64,000 nt of DNA from UBA10438 sp964432155 (GTDB lineage Bacteria; Bacteroidota; Ignavibacteria; Kapaibacteriales; Kapaibacteriaceae), in contig CAYSMF010000002.1 in the NCBI GenBank assembly GCA_964432155.1, positions 62,001 through 126,000 on the forward strand, written 5' to 3'. Each line of letters begins with the position of its first letter. Position 1 is the first letter of the stretch. Below are positions 41,705 through 51,119 of the stretch, in pieces. The notes under the pieces were generated by a model. That model was not told where the DNA came from. It was given only the letters and a program-made list of their open reading frames with translations, and did no database searches. The position numbers and the translations under genes are program-made.

Positions 41705-43108
41705 TTAGAAGTTCACGCACTCATCATAGGCAAGTGCAGCAGACTCCATGATGGCTTCGCTCAAGGTTGGGTGCGCGTGCACGGTCTTGAAGATTGCCTG
41801 ACCAGTTGCGCCCAGCGTACGTGCAAGACCCATTTCGCCGATCATTTCTGTGACGTCTGGTCCGATCATGTGTGCACCAAGAAGCTCGCCATACTTCGCA
41901 TCAAACACGAGCTTGACGAATCCTTGAGCCTTACCGATACCGTGGGCCTTACCGTTGGCTGTGAATGGGAACTTGCCAACCTTGACTTCATAGCCGGCTT
42001 CCTTGGCCTTCTTCTCCGTAAGACCAATACTTGCGACTTGCGGCTGACAGTACGTACAGCCTGGAATGTTTGCGTAATCAACACCGTCGGTGTGATGTCC
42101 TGCAATGTGCTCGGCAGCAACAATACCTTCGGCTGATGCCTTGTGGGCAAGCCATGGCGCACCAGCAACGTCGCCAATCGCATAGATCGTTGGCACGTTC
42201 GTGCGGCAGAACTTATCAACCTTGATCCAGCCACGTTCCATGTGAACGCCAGCCTGCTCAAGACCGATATTCTCGATGTTACCTTGCACGCCGATAGCGT
42301 TGAGCGCGAGATCTGCCGTGAGCGTTTCCTTTGTGCCATCCTTCTTCTCGATGATCACCTCAACGCCCTTACCCTTCTTCTTCGCCGACATAACCTTTGT
42401 CTCGGTAAGGATCTTCATGCCGTCGCGCTCGAAGGTCTTGCGCAGCTCCTTCGAAACGTCCTCATCCTCCACTGGAAGAATGCGGTCCATCATTTCAATG
42501 ACCGTGACTTCCGTACCGAATGACTTATAGAAGTATGCGAACTCGATACCAATCGCACCTGCACCCATGACGATCATCGACTTCGGCGTCTTCTGCTGAA
42601 GCATCGCCTCTGTTGATGTGAGAATGTACTCGCGATCAACTTCAATGCCTGGGATCTGACGTGGGCGTGCGCCTGTGGCAATCATGATTGTCTTTGCAGC
42701 GATCACATCTGTGACGGCCCCCTTCTCGTCCTTGACTTCTACCGTTGTTGGGTTCTTGATCGATCCCCAACCTGTGATCTGCGTCACCTTGTACTTCTTG
42801 AACAGGAACGCAACACCATTGCTCATGCGATCAGCAACGCCACGTGAGCGCGAGATCACCTTCGGGAAGTCAACGTCGATATCCTTGAGACCGAAGCCAT
42901 AATCCTCTGCATGCTTGAGGAAGTTCATGTACTCGGCATTCTTCAGAAGTGACTTCGAAGGAATGCATCCCCAGTTAAGGCATACACCACCGAGGCGGTC
43001 GCGCTCGACGCAGGCAACCTTGAGTCCGAGTTGCGATGCGCGAATCGCTGCGACATATCCGCCGGGGCCTGAGCCGATGACGACGAGATCAAACGTGTGC
43101 TGGTTCAT
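41705..43108 (-). CDS. lpdA: Dihydrolipoyl dehydrogenase (E3)
   Basis: 467-residue FAD disulphide reductase that reoxidises dihydrolipoamide in the 2-oxoacid dehydrogenase and glycine cleavage complexes. The FAD motif is VIGSGPGGYVAA, the redox pair is Cys43/Cys48 in GGVCLNWGCIPSK, the NAD motif is VMGAGAIGIEFAYFY, and the second FAD site is PTIYAIGDVAG. The His-Glu base pair lies in VHAHPTLSEAI near the C-terminus. It is followed by lipB and is the probable E3 partner of the E1 at 25-27 kb. Its promoter box is at 43158-43151. No Shine-Dalgarno sequence is visible. Confidence 0.97.
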   Translation of the reverse strand: MNQHTFDLVVIGSGPGGYVAAIRASQLGLKVACVERDRLGGVCLNWGCIPSKSLLKNAEYMNFLKHAEDYGFGLKDIDVDFPKVISRSRGVADRMSNGVAFLFKKYKVTQITGWGSIKNPTTVEVKDEKGAVTDVIAAKTIMIATGARPRQIPGIEVDREYILTSTEAMLQQKTPKSMIVMGAGAIGIEFAYFYKSFGTEVTVIEMMDRILPVEDEDVSKELRKTFERDGMKILTETKVMSAKKKGKGVEVIIEKKDGTKETLTADLALNAIGVQGNIENIGLEQAGVHMERGWIKVDKFCRTNVPTIYAIGDVAGAPWLAHKASAEGIVAAEHIAGHHTDGVDYANIPGCTYCQPQVASIGLTEKKAKEAGYEVKVGKFPFTANGKAHGIGKAQGFVKLVFDAKYGELLGAHMIGPDVTEMIGEMGLARTLGATGQAIFKTVHAHPTLSEAIMESAALAYDECVNF

Positions 43109-43150
43109 GGATAGCTATGAGAAGTAAGTGGAAACGTTCGAAGTGAACAG

Positions 43151-43158
43151 CAAAAATA
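43151..43158 (-). promoter_or_regulatory. TAnnTTTG minus-7 box upstream of lpd
   Basis: TATTTTTG on the minus strand, 42 nt before the lpd ATG and downstream of the actF terminator. It marks lpd-lipB as a separate transcription unit from the respiratory cluster. Confidence 0.55.
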
Positions 43159-43179
43159 GCACGGTTGTTCCAAACGAAA

Positions 43180-43208
43180 GAGCCCCTTGCGTATTCGGCA
43201 AGGGGCTC
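43180..43208 (-). terminator. Terminator of the alternative complex III operon
   Basis: Perfect 11-bp stem (GAGCCCCTTGC at 43180-43190 with 43198-43208) and 7-nt loop, followed on the minus strand by TTTCGTTTGG. It starts 26 bp after the actF stop. Confidence 0.85.
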
Positions 43209-43233
43209 AACATTCAATCGATCTGAAGCCAGC

Positions 43234-44445
43234 TTAGCTGGTGTACTCTGCCGACTCGTGGATCAGTGGGTCATTGATTGCCACCGCGTTATTCTTTGCA
43301 TACTGGCGTGCAGCCAGCACCATGAATACACCCGCGAAGAACAGCCATCCTGTGAACTCTTGCCAGCCGAAGACGACGTGGCCATGAGCATCAGGAATTG
43401 CATGCTTGCTGACAGCCGGCATGATGATGTAGGCAAGGTCGAGGAAGTGCGACAGGAGAATGATCACGGCCGCTGCAACAAGAACGCGTGTCTTGCGCTT
43501 GACGTCCTGACGCAGGAGCACCATGAATGGCACAACAAAGTGCAGAATCACGAGCGCTACGCCGAAGTGCTCCCAGCCGTACATGTTACGCGTTGCGAAG
43601 TAGATCGTCTCTTCTGGAAGGTTCGCGTACCAAATGATGAAGTACTGCGAAAATGCGATGTACGTCCAGAACACTGAGAACGCAAACATGAGCTTACCAA
43701 GGTCATGGAAGTGCTCAGGTGTGATGTACTCGCGAAGATGGCCGTTGTTGTAGAGGGCAACCGTCATGATCGTGACAATCGCCAATGCACCGACGAAATG
43801 ACCGGCAAAGGTATAGACACCCCAGATTGTCGAGAACCAATGTGGCTCGAGCGACATAAGAAGGTCGAATGACGCAAAGGTGATGCTGAGGGCGTACACA
43901 AGCACCCACGGTGCAGCGCGCTTCCAGTTCTTGCGTGTCGGTGTGATGTCGGAACCCGATGCATCTTGCTTGAGGGAGTTGCCCACAACGAAGCGGTGCA
44001 TCCAGATCCAGAAGATGGCATACACAGCCATGCGGATCATGAACGCCGTTGAGTTGAGGTAGGCAGCCTTCTTTTGGATAATCGGATCTGTCGCTGCCGA
44101 AGCATGCGACCACTCGTAGATCGAGTGATGTGACAGCAGGTTATAGATAATCGGAAGCACACCGATCGCGAGGAACGGGACCATTCCCGAGAAGTTTTCT
44201 GCGATACGACGGATCCCCGAGCTCCAACCAGCACGTGCAAGGAACTGCAGTGCAGAGAAGAACACCATGGTAACACTGATACCGGCAAAGAACCAGAAGC
44301 CGAGCAAGTAATCAGCAAAGAAGCGTTCTTGTCCGTTGAGCGCGAATACTGCTCCAAGACCAAGTGCACCAACTGCAGCAAGCGCGGTACCAATCTTGTT
44401 CATCTTCCCGATGAGCGGGGTTGAACCGAGTGAGACGTTTGACAT
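43234..44445 (-). CDS. actF: Alternative complex III quinol-binding membrane subunit ActF
   Basis: 403-residue polytopic subunit, about ten TM helices, related to ActC/NrfD and one of the two large membrane subunits of alternative complex III (quinol:electron-acceptor oxidoreductase). Recognisable stretches include FADYLLGFWFFAGISVTMVF, SHHSIYEWSHASAATDPIIQ, FDLLMSLEPHWFSTIWGVY and FSQYFIIWYANLPEETIYF, all characteristic of ActF. Position as the last act gene agrees. A good Shine-Dalgarno (AGGAG, 11 nt before the ATG) is present, unusual for this genome. It is followed by a strong terminator. Confidence 0.93.
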   Translation of the reverse strand: MSNVSLGSTPLIGKMNKIGTALAAVGALGLGAVFALNGQERFFADYLLGFWFFAGISVTMVFFSALQFLARAGWSSGIRRIAENFSGMVPFLAIGVLPIIYNLLSHHSIYEWSHASAATDPIIQKKAAYLNSTAFMIRMAVYAIFWIWMHRFVVGNSLKQDASGSDITPTRKNWKRAAPWVLVYALSITFASFDLLMSLEPHWFSTIWGVYTFAGHFVGALAIVTIMTVALYNNGHLREYITPEHFHDLGKLMFAFSVFWTYIAFSQYFIIWYANLPEETIYFATRNMYGWEHFGVALVILHFVVPFMVLLRQDVKRKTRVLVAAAVIILLSHFLDLAYIIMPAVSKHAIPDAHGHVVFGWQEFTGWLFFAGVFMVLAARQYAKNNAVAINDPLIHESAEYTS

Positions 44446-44469
44446 TGTAGTTTTTCTCCTGGGCGCTGA

Positions 44470-45081
44470 TTACTGAGCTTGAGTCGTTGGTGCTGCTGAT
44501 GCTGTTCCCGTTACGCCTTGCAGGTGGCGGACGTAGCGAACAACTGCCCAGCGGTCTGTTGCATTCATCTTGTCGGCATAGCTTGGCATCAGACCTTGGC
44601 CAGCACTGATGATGTGGAAGATGCGCGCATTGGAGTACCCCTTTGCCTGATCTGCCATCAGACTCGGGATGTTCTCCCAGCGACGCTTCGTCATCTGCGA
44701 CTTCTCGCTGTTACCGTCGTAGTAGTGACATGGTGAGCAGAACGTATTGAAACGGTTCTGACCACGTGCGAGCACGAACTCCGTGTCGGGCAGGTTTGGA
44801 TCAACATTTGCAGTTTCAGCAATGTCGATATCACCTACACCGAGCGTGTATGGTTCAGCGCCTCGGGCGACTGTTCCCTCGACCGGTTCGCGAAGGCTCT
44901 TCCGGTCGCTGAAGAACGTATTCCCCGATTGTGGGATCGCCTTGAACTGGTGATCCATGTTCGACTGAATTTCAACCGGTGGCTCTGTTGAGAACCACAT
45001 GATCTTACCGGAGAGGACCATTGCGACAAACACTGCCACTGCCAGTCCGATCAGAATCAAAATAATGTTGCGTGCGTTCAT
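44470..45081 (-). CDS. actE: Alternative complex III monohaem cytochrome c subunit ActE
   Basis: 203-residue membrane-anchored c-type cytochrome. The start at 45081 (MNARNIILILIGLAVAVFVA) gives an N-terminal TM anchor; the longer frame to 45207 would overlap actD by 101 bp and has no hydrophobic start. A single haem site CSPCH (Cys115, Cys118, His119) follows NRFNTFC, with a likely distal Met in GLMPSYADKM. ActE probably delivers electrons from the complex to a cytochrome or directly to the adjacent oxidase. It lies 25 bp after actD and 24 bp before actF. Confidence 0.92.
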   Translation of the reverse strand: MNARNIILILIGLAVAVFVAMVLSGKIMWFSTEPPVEIQSNMDHQFKAIPQSGNTFFSDRKSLREPVEGTVARGAEPYTLGVGDIDIAETANVDPNLPDTEFVLARGQNRFNTFCSPCHYYDGNSEKSQMTKRRWENIPSLMADQAKGYSNARIFHIISAGQGLMPSYADKMNATDRWAVVRYVRHLQGVTGTASAAPTTQAQ

Positions 45082-45106
45082 GCGTTTTCGCTGTTGTAGT
45101 TCGTGA

Positions 45107-45649
45107 TCATTCCGCCGTGGCGTGTACAAGGTGCACATGGGTAGCGCCGAGACGCTGAAGCATCTCTGGTGTTCCCTCTGCTGAGAATCGATCGTCATCA
45201 GAGTCAATCGTCACAACAAACGTATCGTCTGTTGCCTTCATGAACGACTCATCGTGCTGGTAACGGTTATACCAGGTTGGCATACGGCACAGGTGGAACA
45301 GTCCGATGACCGTCATCAGCGCAGTACCAAGGATCGACAACTCGAAGTCGATCGGCACCGAGAACTGCCAATCGAAGAATCCCTTGCCACCGATGTTCAA
45401 CCGGTAGTCGATTGCTCCAGTCCAGTACTGAAGTCCAAGTGCTGATGTGAAGCCACCAACCAAACCTGCAAACGAGATGTAGGTGAGGATGGAACGCTTA
45501 ATGCCCATCGCCTTGTCGAGTCCGTGCACAGGATACGGAGTATGGATGTCCCAATTACGGAATCCAGCATCGCGAAGCTTTTCCGCAGCATGCACGGCCG
45601 CTTCTACATCTGTGAACTCGCCAATGACGCCAACTGGTGTTGTGCTCAT
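45107..45649 (-). CDS. actD: Alternative complex III subunit ActD (DUF3341)
   Basis: 180-residue DUF3341 protein: a cytoplasmic N-terminal domain beginning GVIGEFTDVEAAVHAAEKLR with the conserved DIHTPYPVHGLDKAMG, two TM helices (ILTYISFAGLVGGFTSALGL; IDFELSILGTALMTVIGLFH) and a C-terminal domain with FVVTIDSDDDRF. ActD is a structural membrane subunit of alternative complex III with no cofactor. It sits in the expected order between actC and actE. Confidence 0.93.
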   Translation of the reverse strand: MSTTPVGVIGEFTDVEAAVHAAEKLRDAGFRNWDIHTPYPVHGLDKAMGIKRSILTYISFAGLVGGFTSALGLQYWTGAIDYRLNIGGKGFFDWQFSVPIDFELSILGTALMTVIGLFHLCRMPTWYNRYQHDESFMKATDDTFVVTIDSDDDRFSAEGTPEMLQRLGATHVHLVHATAE

Positions 45650-45688
45650 AACGTGACCAACCTGAATCGTTGTTTCGAATGGAAAGGA

Positions 45689-47116
45689 TTAGTGCGCCGA
45701 TGCATCTGCATGGTGGTCACCATGATGATGCTTTGGCTGTGCGCCCGGCATGATGCTCTTGATTTCGGCGATCGCAATCACCGGAACAAACTTTGCGAAG
45801 AGCAAGAAGAGCGAGAGGAAGATGCCGAACGTGCCGATGAAGATGGAGATTTCGACCCACGTTGGTGAGTAGTAGCCCCATGATGCCGGCAAGAAGTCGT
45901 GGTGCAGTGTTGTGGCGATAATCGTAAAGCGCTCGAACCACATACCGATGTTGATGAAGATCGAGATCACGAACATCAGTGGCAGGTTACGACGAAGCTT
46001 CTTGAACCAGTACACCTGCGGTGAGATCACGTTGCACAGAACCATCGTCCAGTATGCCCATGCGTAATCACCCATCGCACGGTTAATGAAGATCCAACGC
46101 TCCCAGTCGCTACCAGAGTACCACGCGATGAACATCTCCATTGCATAGGCATAACCAACCATCATGCCCGTCGCGAGCATGATCTTGTTCATGTTCTCGA
46201 GGTGCTTCATCGTGATGAACTGCTTGAGATCCAGGATCTCACGCGTAATCACGAGAAGCGTCATCACCATCGCAAAGCCAGAGAAGATAGCGCCAGCAAC
46301 GAAGTACGGCGGGAAGATCGTTGTGTGCCAGCCCGGAAGGATACCCACCGTAAAGTCGAACGAAACCACCGAGTGCACCGACAACACGAGAGGTGTCGAG
46401 ATACCGGCAAGAATCATGTATGCAATTTCGTAGTGGTGCCAGTGACGCGTCGAGCCTGTCCAACCGAGCGAGAGTACACCGTAGATCTTCTTCGCAACGC
46501 TGCTCTTGACGTAGTTGCGAAGCGTTGCAAGGTCAGGAATCAAGCCGACGAACCAGAACAGTGCCGATACCGTGAAATACGTGTTCACGGCGAATACGTC
46601 CCACGCCAGAGGCGAGCGGAAGTTGATCCACATCTGCATTTGGTTCGGATACGGCAGCAACCAATAGAAGAGCCACGGACGACCTGTGTGACTCAACACC
46701 ATGGTCAAGGCACAGATAACGGCAAAGATCGTCATCGCCTCTGCCGAGCGGTTGATCGCAGTACGCCACTTCTGACGGAAGAGGAAGAGGATCGCAGAAA
46801 TCAGTGTACCGGCGTGACCGATACCGATCCAGAACACGAAGTTGGTGATGTCCCATCCCCAACCGATTGGATTGTTCAAGCCCCATACACCGATACCAGT
46901 GGTAATCGTGTAATACAGCGCAAACAATCCAAGTGCCGCCATACCACCTGTGACCGAGAGGGTCGCGAGGTACTTCGGCGTGATCTTCGATTCGACGATG
47001 CTGGCGATTCGTGCAGTAACGTCACGCAGCGATGGATTGCCCAGGACGAGTTCTTCGCGTACTGGTTCCTCGTGTGAGGAATGCTGCAATCGTTGTTGTT
47101 CTTGGACCACCGTCAT
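45689..47116 (-). CDS. actC: Alternative complex III NrfD-like membrane subunit ActC
   Basis: 475-residue NrfD/PsrC-like polytopic protein with about ten TM helices, the second large membrane subunit of alternative complex III, thought to hold the quinol site facing ActB. Characteristic segments are TNFVFWIGIGHAGTLISAIL, RSAEAMTIFAVICA, TGSTRHWHHYEIAYMILAGI, STPLVLSVHSVVSFDFTVGI, and LPGWHTTIFPPYFVAGAIFS. The C-terminal tail is strongly His-rich (KHHHGDHHADASAH). It is flanked by actB and actD in canonical order, with gaps of about 40 bp. Confidence 0.95.
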   Translation of the reverse strand: MTVVQEQQRLQHSSHEEPVREELVLGNPSLRDVTARIASIVESKITPKYLATLSVTGGMAALGLFALYYTITTGIGVWGLNNPIGWGWDITNFVFWIGIGHAGTLISAILFLFRQKWRTAINRSAEAMTIFAVICALTMVLSHTGRPWLFYWLLPYPNQMQMWINFRSPLAWDVFAVNTYFTVSALFWFVGLIPDLATLRNYVKSSVAKKIYGVLSLGWTGSTRHWHHYEIAYMILAGISTPLVLSVHSVVSFDFTVGILPGWHTTIFPPYFVAGAIFSGFAMVMTLLVITREILDLKQFITMKHLENMNKIMLATGMMVGYAYAMEMFIAWYSGSDWERWIFINRAMGDYAWAYWTMVLCNVISPQVYWFKKLRRNLPLMFVISIFINIGMWFERFTIIATTLHHDFLPASWGYYSPTWVEISIFIGTFGIFLSLFLLFAKFVPVIAIAEIKSIMPGAQPKHHHGDHHADASAH

Positions 47117-47158
47117 GTTGTGTTCCCGTCAATGAATTCGTTTCGTATTCGATCGTTA

Positions 47159-50100
47159 TTAGTGCGCAGCTCCAGCAGCCTTCTCCGTTGCCGGAGCATT
47201 GACCACCTTTGCGAGATACGTTACCGATGGACGGACGTTGATGTCCGACAGCACGCGGAAGCCACGGTCGTCCTTCTGCGTCATCGATACACGGCTCTTC
47301 GGATCATTCATGTCACCGAAGATGATTGCGCCTGCTGGACATGCCTCTTGACATGCTGTTACGGCTTCACCATCAAGTACACGTGAGCGTCCGTTGTCGC
47401 GGGCGTGCCACTTTGCTTCGTGCAGACGCTGCACGCAGAATGTGCACTTCTCCATCACACCACGGAAACGGCTCGTGACCTCAGGGTTGAACACAAGGTC
47501 GAGCGGCTGGCGCTGATCACCCTTGTTGTAATTGAGGAAGTTGAAGCGGCGAACCTTATACGGACAGTTGTTGAGACAGTAACGCGTACCGACACAACGA
47601 TTGTACGTCATTTCATTCAATCCTTCCGGCGAGTGCGTTGTGGCAGCAACCGGACAGACGTTTTCGCATGGTGCGTTTTCGCAATGCTGACAGAGCATCG
47701 GTTCGACCACTGCACCTGGAGCATCCATGTCGCCCGTGTAGTAACGGTCAAGACGGATCCAGTGCATTTCGCGGCCAAGAAGCACTTGCTCCTTACCGAC
47801 AACTGGGATGTTGTTTTCGCTCTGGCATGCAACAACACAGGATGAACAACCGGTGCACTGGCTCATGTCAATGACCATGCCCCAACGGTGTCCCTTGTAC
47901 TTGTAGTCAGCCGTCGCTGAAAGTGGTGTGAGGAACTTGCTATCACCCTTTTCACCGTGTGCCAGCGGCTTGCCGTCTGGACCCTGCGCATTGAAGTGCT
48001 CGCTCACAACGCTGAAGTCGCCCTTTGCGACATCACCAAGCGTCATGTACTTCGCGACTGGTCGCTCACCGTGACCGTCTGTGAGCGTGTGATGTTGCTG
48101 TGTAGTTGCGATACGATGACGTTCGCCGGCCTTAACCGCAACCGTCTTCGCAGCAGCATACGATCCTGCACCAAGTGAATAGGCGTTTGAACCGACTCCA
48201 TCACACACAGCGCCGGTCGACGTGCGACCATAACCAAGCTGCGTGACGATGACGTTGTCTGCCATACCAGGCTGGACCATCACCGGGAGATCAATCGTAC
48301 CTGTTGCAGTTGCGACAGTGACGACTTGCTCGTTTGCCTTGATAACAACCTTTGGCGAAACGTCGGCGGCAAGCTGCAGCGATACGGCTGTAGCTGGGCT
48401 CATCAATGCGACGTTGTCCCATGTGACCTTTGTGACTGGATCAGGAAGCTCTTGCAGCCAACCGTTGTTAGCGAGCTTACCATCATAGAGCGCCAGTGAT
48501 GGTGCTGCCAGAACCGTCATACCAGTAGCATATGTTGCCGTTGGAAGCGACGCTCCTGCTGCGATGTTCATCGACGATGTACCGACAGCTGGTGTTGCAG
48601 ACTTCACAACTCCGTCCTGCAGAACCTTGGTCCACGTTGCACCACCACTGCTTGGCAGTACTGATGTTTCAACCCATGACTTGACGAACTCTGCGTACGT
48701 GGTCATTTCACCAAGGAACGCTGGGTTGACCTTCTTCGCAAGCGCGATCAGGACGTCTGGTGTCGACGGAACGCCTTCGCACAGAGGTGCGATCATCGGC
48801 TGCTGCACGGTAACCGTGCCGTCGAATGCAACTGCTGTGCCCCATGACTCAAGCCAGTGGGCCGCAGGGATGCTCACCTTTGCAAGTGATGCTGTTTCGT
48901 CTTCGTAGAGATTGATGGCGGCGATCATCGGGACCTTTGCCATCGCTGTCTTCATTGCGCGGTCAGCGGAATACTCCGGATTCACATCGCAGAAGACAAC
49001 TGCGTGCACAGCACCTGATTCCATGTCTGAACGGAGCTGCGCAATTGCTGCACCCTTTGCGTTCGAAAACGGAAGGACGTTGGCTGTGTCGATGATCTTA
49101 CCTGCACCAACCGCGCCGAGCGCTGCATTGATGTTGATCGCCACTGCCTGCGCGCGAGCAGAGAGATGCTCCCCTACCATCACAACAGCCTGACCTGCTG
49201 GTGCTGCAGCACGAAGACGTCCTGCAGCTGCTACAGCTGCTGCCTTTGTCTCTGCTGTTGCTGTTGATGCAAGAGCGCTACCGATTGCCGATGCGCCTGC
49301 AACTTCTGCTTCGAGTGCACCGAGGAATGCTTCGAGTTGTGATGGGTGCAGACGCACGCGTGTGTCTGCATTCATGCCAGTGAGTGAGTACTGCGCTTCC
49401 GCTACCGTCACATGCGACATCGTTGGATTGTCCTTCGTCGGCTTGCGACGGGCAGCCCAGCGACCTGTGTGATGAAGCGCAAGTTTGTCGGTGCCGAGGA
49501 AATCAGCATCAACACTCACAATCACCGATGCCTTCGAAAGGTCAGGTACGATAACACCATCGATGCCAAAGACCGCCGCATTTGCACGCGGTGCATTGTC
49601 TGCGATAATTGATGGCATCGTTGTTACTGTTACCCACGGCATTGCAGCCGTCATTTGCGAGAGCAGTTGCGCGAATGTTGGTGAGCAATGCTCATCAATC
49701 ACAATCGCGACCTTCTTGCCTGCCCCTTGTGCCTCAAGCACAGCATCAGCAATCTTCTGCACTGCTGCGTCGTACGAGGTCTGACCAGAGCCCTGGCGTG
49801 GACGACGGATACGATCTGGGTCGTACAGCGACAACAGCGATGCTTGCATCTCTGCCGACGCAGTACCACAGTTGCTTGCATGCAACTCGTTACCCTTGAT
49901 CTTGATTGGACGTCCTTCGCGCGTCTTGATCACTGCGCCATACGCCACATTACGGTGCATGTATGCCGATGTGTAATACAGTGGCAGACCAGGTGTGGCG
50001 TTCTGGAGTGACTTCACCGTTGGCACGAGCTTCTGCTCTGGTCGGCGACATGCGGCGGCTGTGAGAGCCATCGAAGCTGAGACCAATGCCATAAAGCCAC

Positions 50101-50239
50101 GACGGCTTACCGTTGAATCAATCAATGGCGCTGATGTTGTGCCAGGAGCGAACTCACCTGTTTCCTGTGGACCGTGGGCGAGCTCTTCGATGCTCTTCCA
50201 GGTAGTGTTCGTGGAACCGTGGAGCGAACGATCGGACAT
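47159..50239 (-). CDS. actB: Alternative complex III iron-sulphur subunit ActB
   Basis: 1026-residue periplasmic subunit. The twin-arginine signal SRRGFM (residues 45-50) is followed by a hydrophobic stretch and AAAC (Cys64), so Tat export, possibly with lipidation, is predicted. The N-terminal two-thirds is a molybdopterin-oxidoreductase-like domain that in characterised ActB proteins lacks the cofactor. The C-terminal third is a ferredoxin-type domain with clusters of Cys: CTGCSSCVVAC, CQHCENAPCENVCP, RCVGTRYCLNNCPY and CTFCVQRL/CQEACP, enough for four FeS centres. It relays electrons between ActC-side quinol oxidation and the haems of ActA/ActE. The middle region (residues about 560-680) is Ala/Thr/Val-rich and low in complexity. 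Confidence 0.95.
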   Translation of the reverse strand: MSDRSLHGSTNTTWKSIEELAHGPQETGEFAPGTTSAPLIDSTVSRRGFMALVSASMALTAAACRRPEQKLVPTVKSLQNATPGLPLYYTSAYMHRNVAYGAVIKTREGRPIKIKGNELHASNCGTASAEMQASLLSLYDPDRIRRPRQGSGQTSYDAAVQKIADAVLEAQGAGKKVAIVIDEHCSPTFAQLLSQMTAAMPWVTVTTMPSIIADNAPRANAAVFGIDGVIVPDLSKASVIVSVDADFLGTDKLALHHTGRWAARRKPTKDNPTMSHVTVAEAQYSLTGMNADTRVRLHPSQLEAFLGALEAEVAGASAIGSALASTATAETKAAAVAAAGRLRAAAPAGQAVVMVGEHLSARAQAVAININAALGAVGAGKIIDTANVLPFSNAKGAAIAQLRSDMESGAVHAVVFCDVNPEYSADRAMKTAMAKVPMIAAINLYEDETASLAKVSIPAAHWLESWGTAVAFDGTVTVQQPMIAPLCEGVPSTPDVLIALAKKVNPAFLGEMTTYAEFVKSWVETSVLPSSGGATWTKVLQDGVVKSATPAVGTSSMNIAAGASLPTATYATGMTVLAAPSLALYDGKLANNGWLQELPDPVTKVTWDNVALMSPATAVSLQLAADVSPKVVIKANEQVVTVATATGTIDLPVMVQPGMADNVIVTQLGYGRTSTGAVCDGVGSNAYSLGAGSYAAAKTVAVKAGERHRIATTQQHHTLTDGHGERPVAKYMTLGDVAKGDFSVVSEHFNAQGPDGKPLAHGEKGDSKFLTPLSATADYKYKGHRWGMVIDMSQCTGCSSCVVACQSENNIPVVGKEQVLLGREMHWIRLDRYYTGDMDAPGAVVEPMLCQHCENAPCENVCPVAATTHSPEGLNEMTYNRCVGTRYCLNNCPYKVRRFNFLNYNKGDQRQPLDLVFNPEVTSRFRGVMEKCTFCVQRLHEAKWHARDNGRSRVLDGEAVTACQEACPAGAIIFGDMNDPKSRVSMTQKDDRGFRVLSDINVRPSVTYLAKVVNAPATEKAAGAAH

Positions 50240-50291
50240 AATGCAAACCTTGTTGGATTATCGTTGTTGGCGTGGATCTGATTCCGTCAGA

Positions 50292-51053
50292 TCAATAGTG
50301 ACAAGCAGAACAGTTCTCTGGTCCCATTCCAGCCTTCTTCGGATGCGGGATGCCAGCAACTGTTACCGGAGGGATCGCTGTCTCGTACGAACCGAACTGC
50401 GGCTCAGTAATTGGCAGCGACTCCCCTACTTGTGCAGGGATCGGCGTAAAGATGTACGCGCTGTCGTAGAGGTTCTTCATGTCGTGAAGCTTACCCGTGA
50501 ACACACCCGAGATCGGGCGGGCACCGATGATGTGCTTCTCCGGCGCACGGTGGCAATCAAGACACCAACCCATGGTAAGGGGCTTGTATTGCGACACGAC
50601 GCCCATCTGCTCGACAGGACCGTGGCAGCTCTGACAGTCGATCTGCGCGCGGATGTGTCGGCTGTGGTTGAAGTGCGCGTAGTCAGGGACCTTGTGAATG
50701 CGTACCCATTCAATCGGACGATTGGCTTCGTAGGCATCCTTCAAGACCTTGATCTTGGCCTCTTGCACCTCATCCTTCGGCGTGACTGCCATGTGGCAGT
50801 TCATACACGTCTGTGATGTGGGTACTGGCGAATGCGCAGAAACCTCTGCTCCCGCGTGGCAGTACTGACAGTGAATCTGCATCTCACCAGCGTGAAGCTT
50901 GTGCGAGAATGGCACGGGTTGTTCCGGACGATATCCGACGTCGGCGACGTCGTTACGGAACCCGAAAAATCCAATGAGGAATACAACGGCAGCTACAGCA
51001 CCTACAATGGCACCGCCTACCTTAACCCCCATGTCGAATCGGCGTGAAAACAT
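50292..51053 (-). CDS. actA: Alternative complex III pentahaem cytochrome c subunit ActA
   Basis: 253-residue multihaem cytochrome with an N-terminal TM anchor (residues about 11-31) and five CxxCH sites: CQYCH (62-66), CMNCH (83-87), CQSCH (140-144), CLDCH (164-168) and CSACH (248-252), the last at the extreme C-terminus. This spacing is typical of ActA. It is the first act gene, transcribed after the cox/assembly genes. A minus-7 box 28 nt before its ATG suggests that it also starts its own transcript. Confidence 0.95.
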   Translation of the reverse strand: MFSRRFDMGVKVGGAIVGAVAAVVFLIGFFGFRNDVADVGYRPEQPVPFSHKLHAGEMQIHCQYCHAGAEVSAHSPVPTSQTCMNCHMAVTPKDEVQEAKIKVLKDAYEANRPIEWVRIHKVPDYAHFNHSRHIRAQIDCQSCHGPVEQMGVVSQYKPLTMGWCLDCHRAPEKHIIGARPISGVFTGKLHDMKNLYDSAYIFTPIPAQVGESLPITEPQFGSYETAIPPVTVAGIPHPKKAGMGPENCSACHY

Positions 51054-51080
51054 TCGCTTCCCTTAGCGTGTTATGACCTG

Positions 51081-51088
51081 CAAATATA
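51081..51088 (-). promoter_or_regulatory. TAnnTTTG minus-7 box upstream of actA
   Basis: TATATTTG followed by C on the minus strand, in the 66-bp gap between the 80-residue CPACK protein and actA. It would allow the act genes to be transcribed apart from the cox genes. Confidence 0.5.
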
Positions 51089-51119
51089 TTGCTCTGTTGA
51101 AACCAATCTCACATCTCAT

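Noticed and set aside
46202..47077. 291-residue plus-strand open frame
   Set aside because: Antisense to actC; extremely rich in Arg, Glu and His as expected for a mirror of a membrane protein gene.
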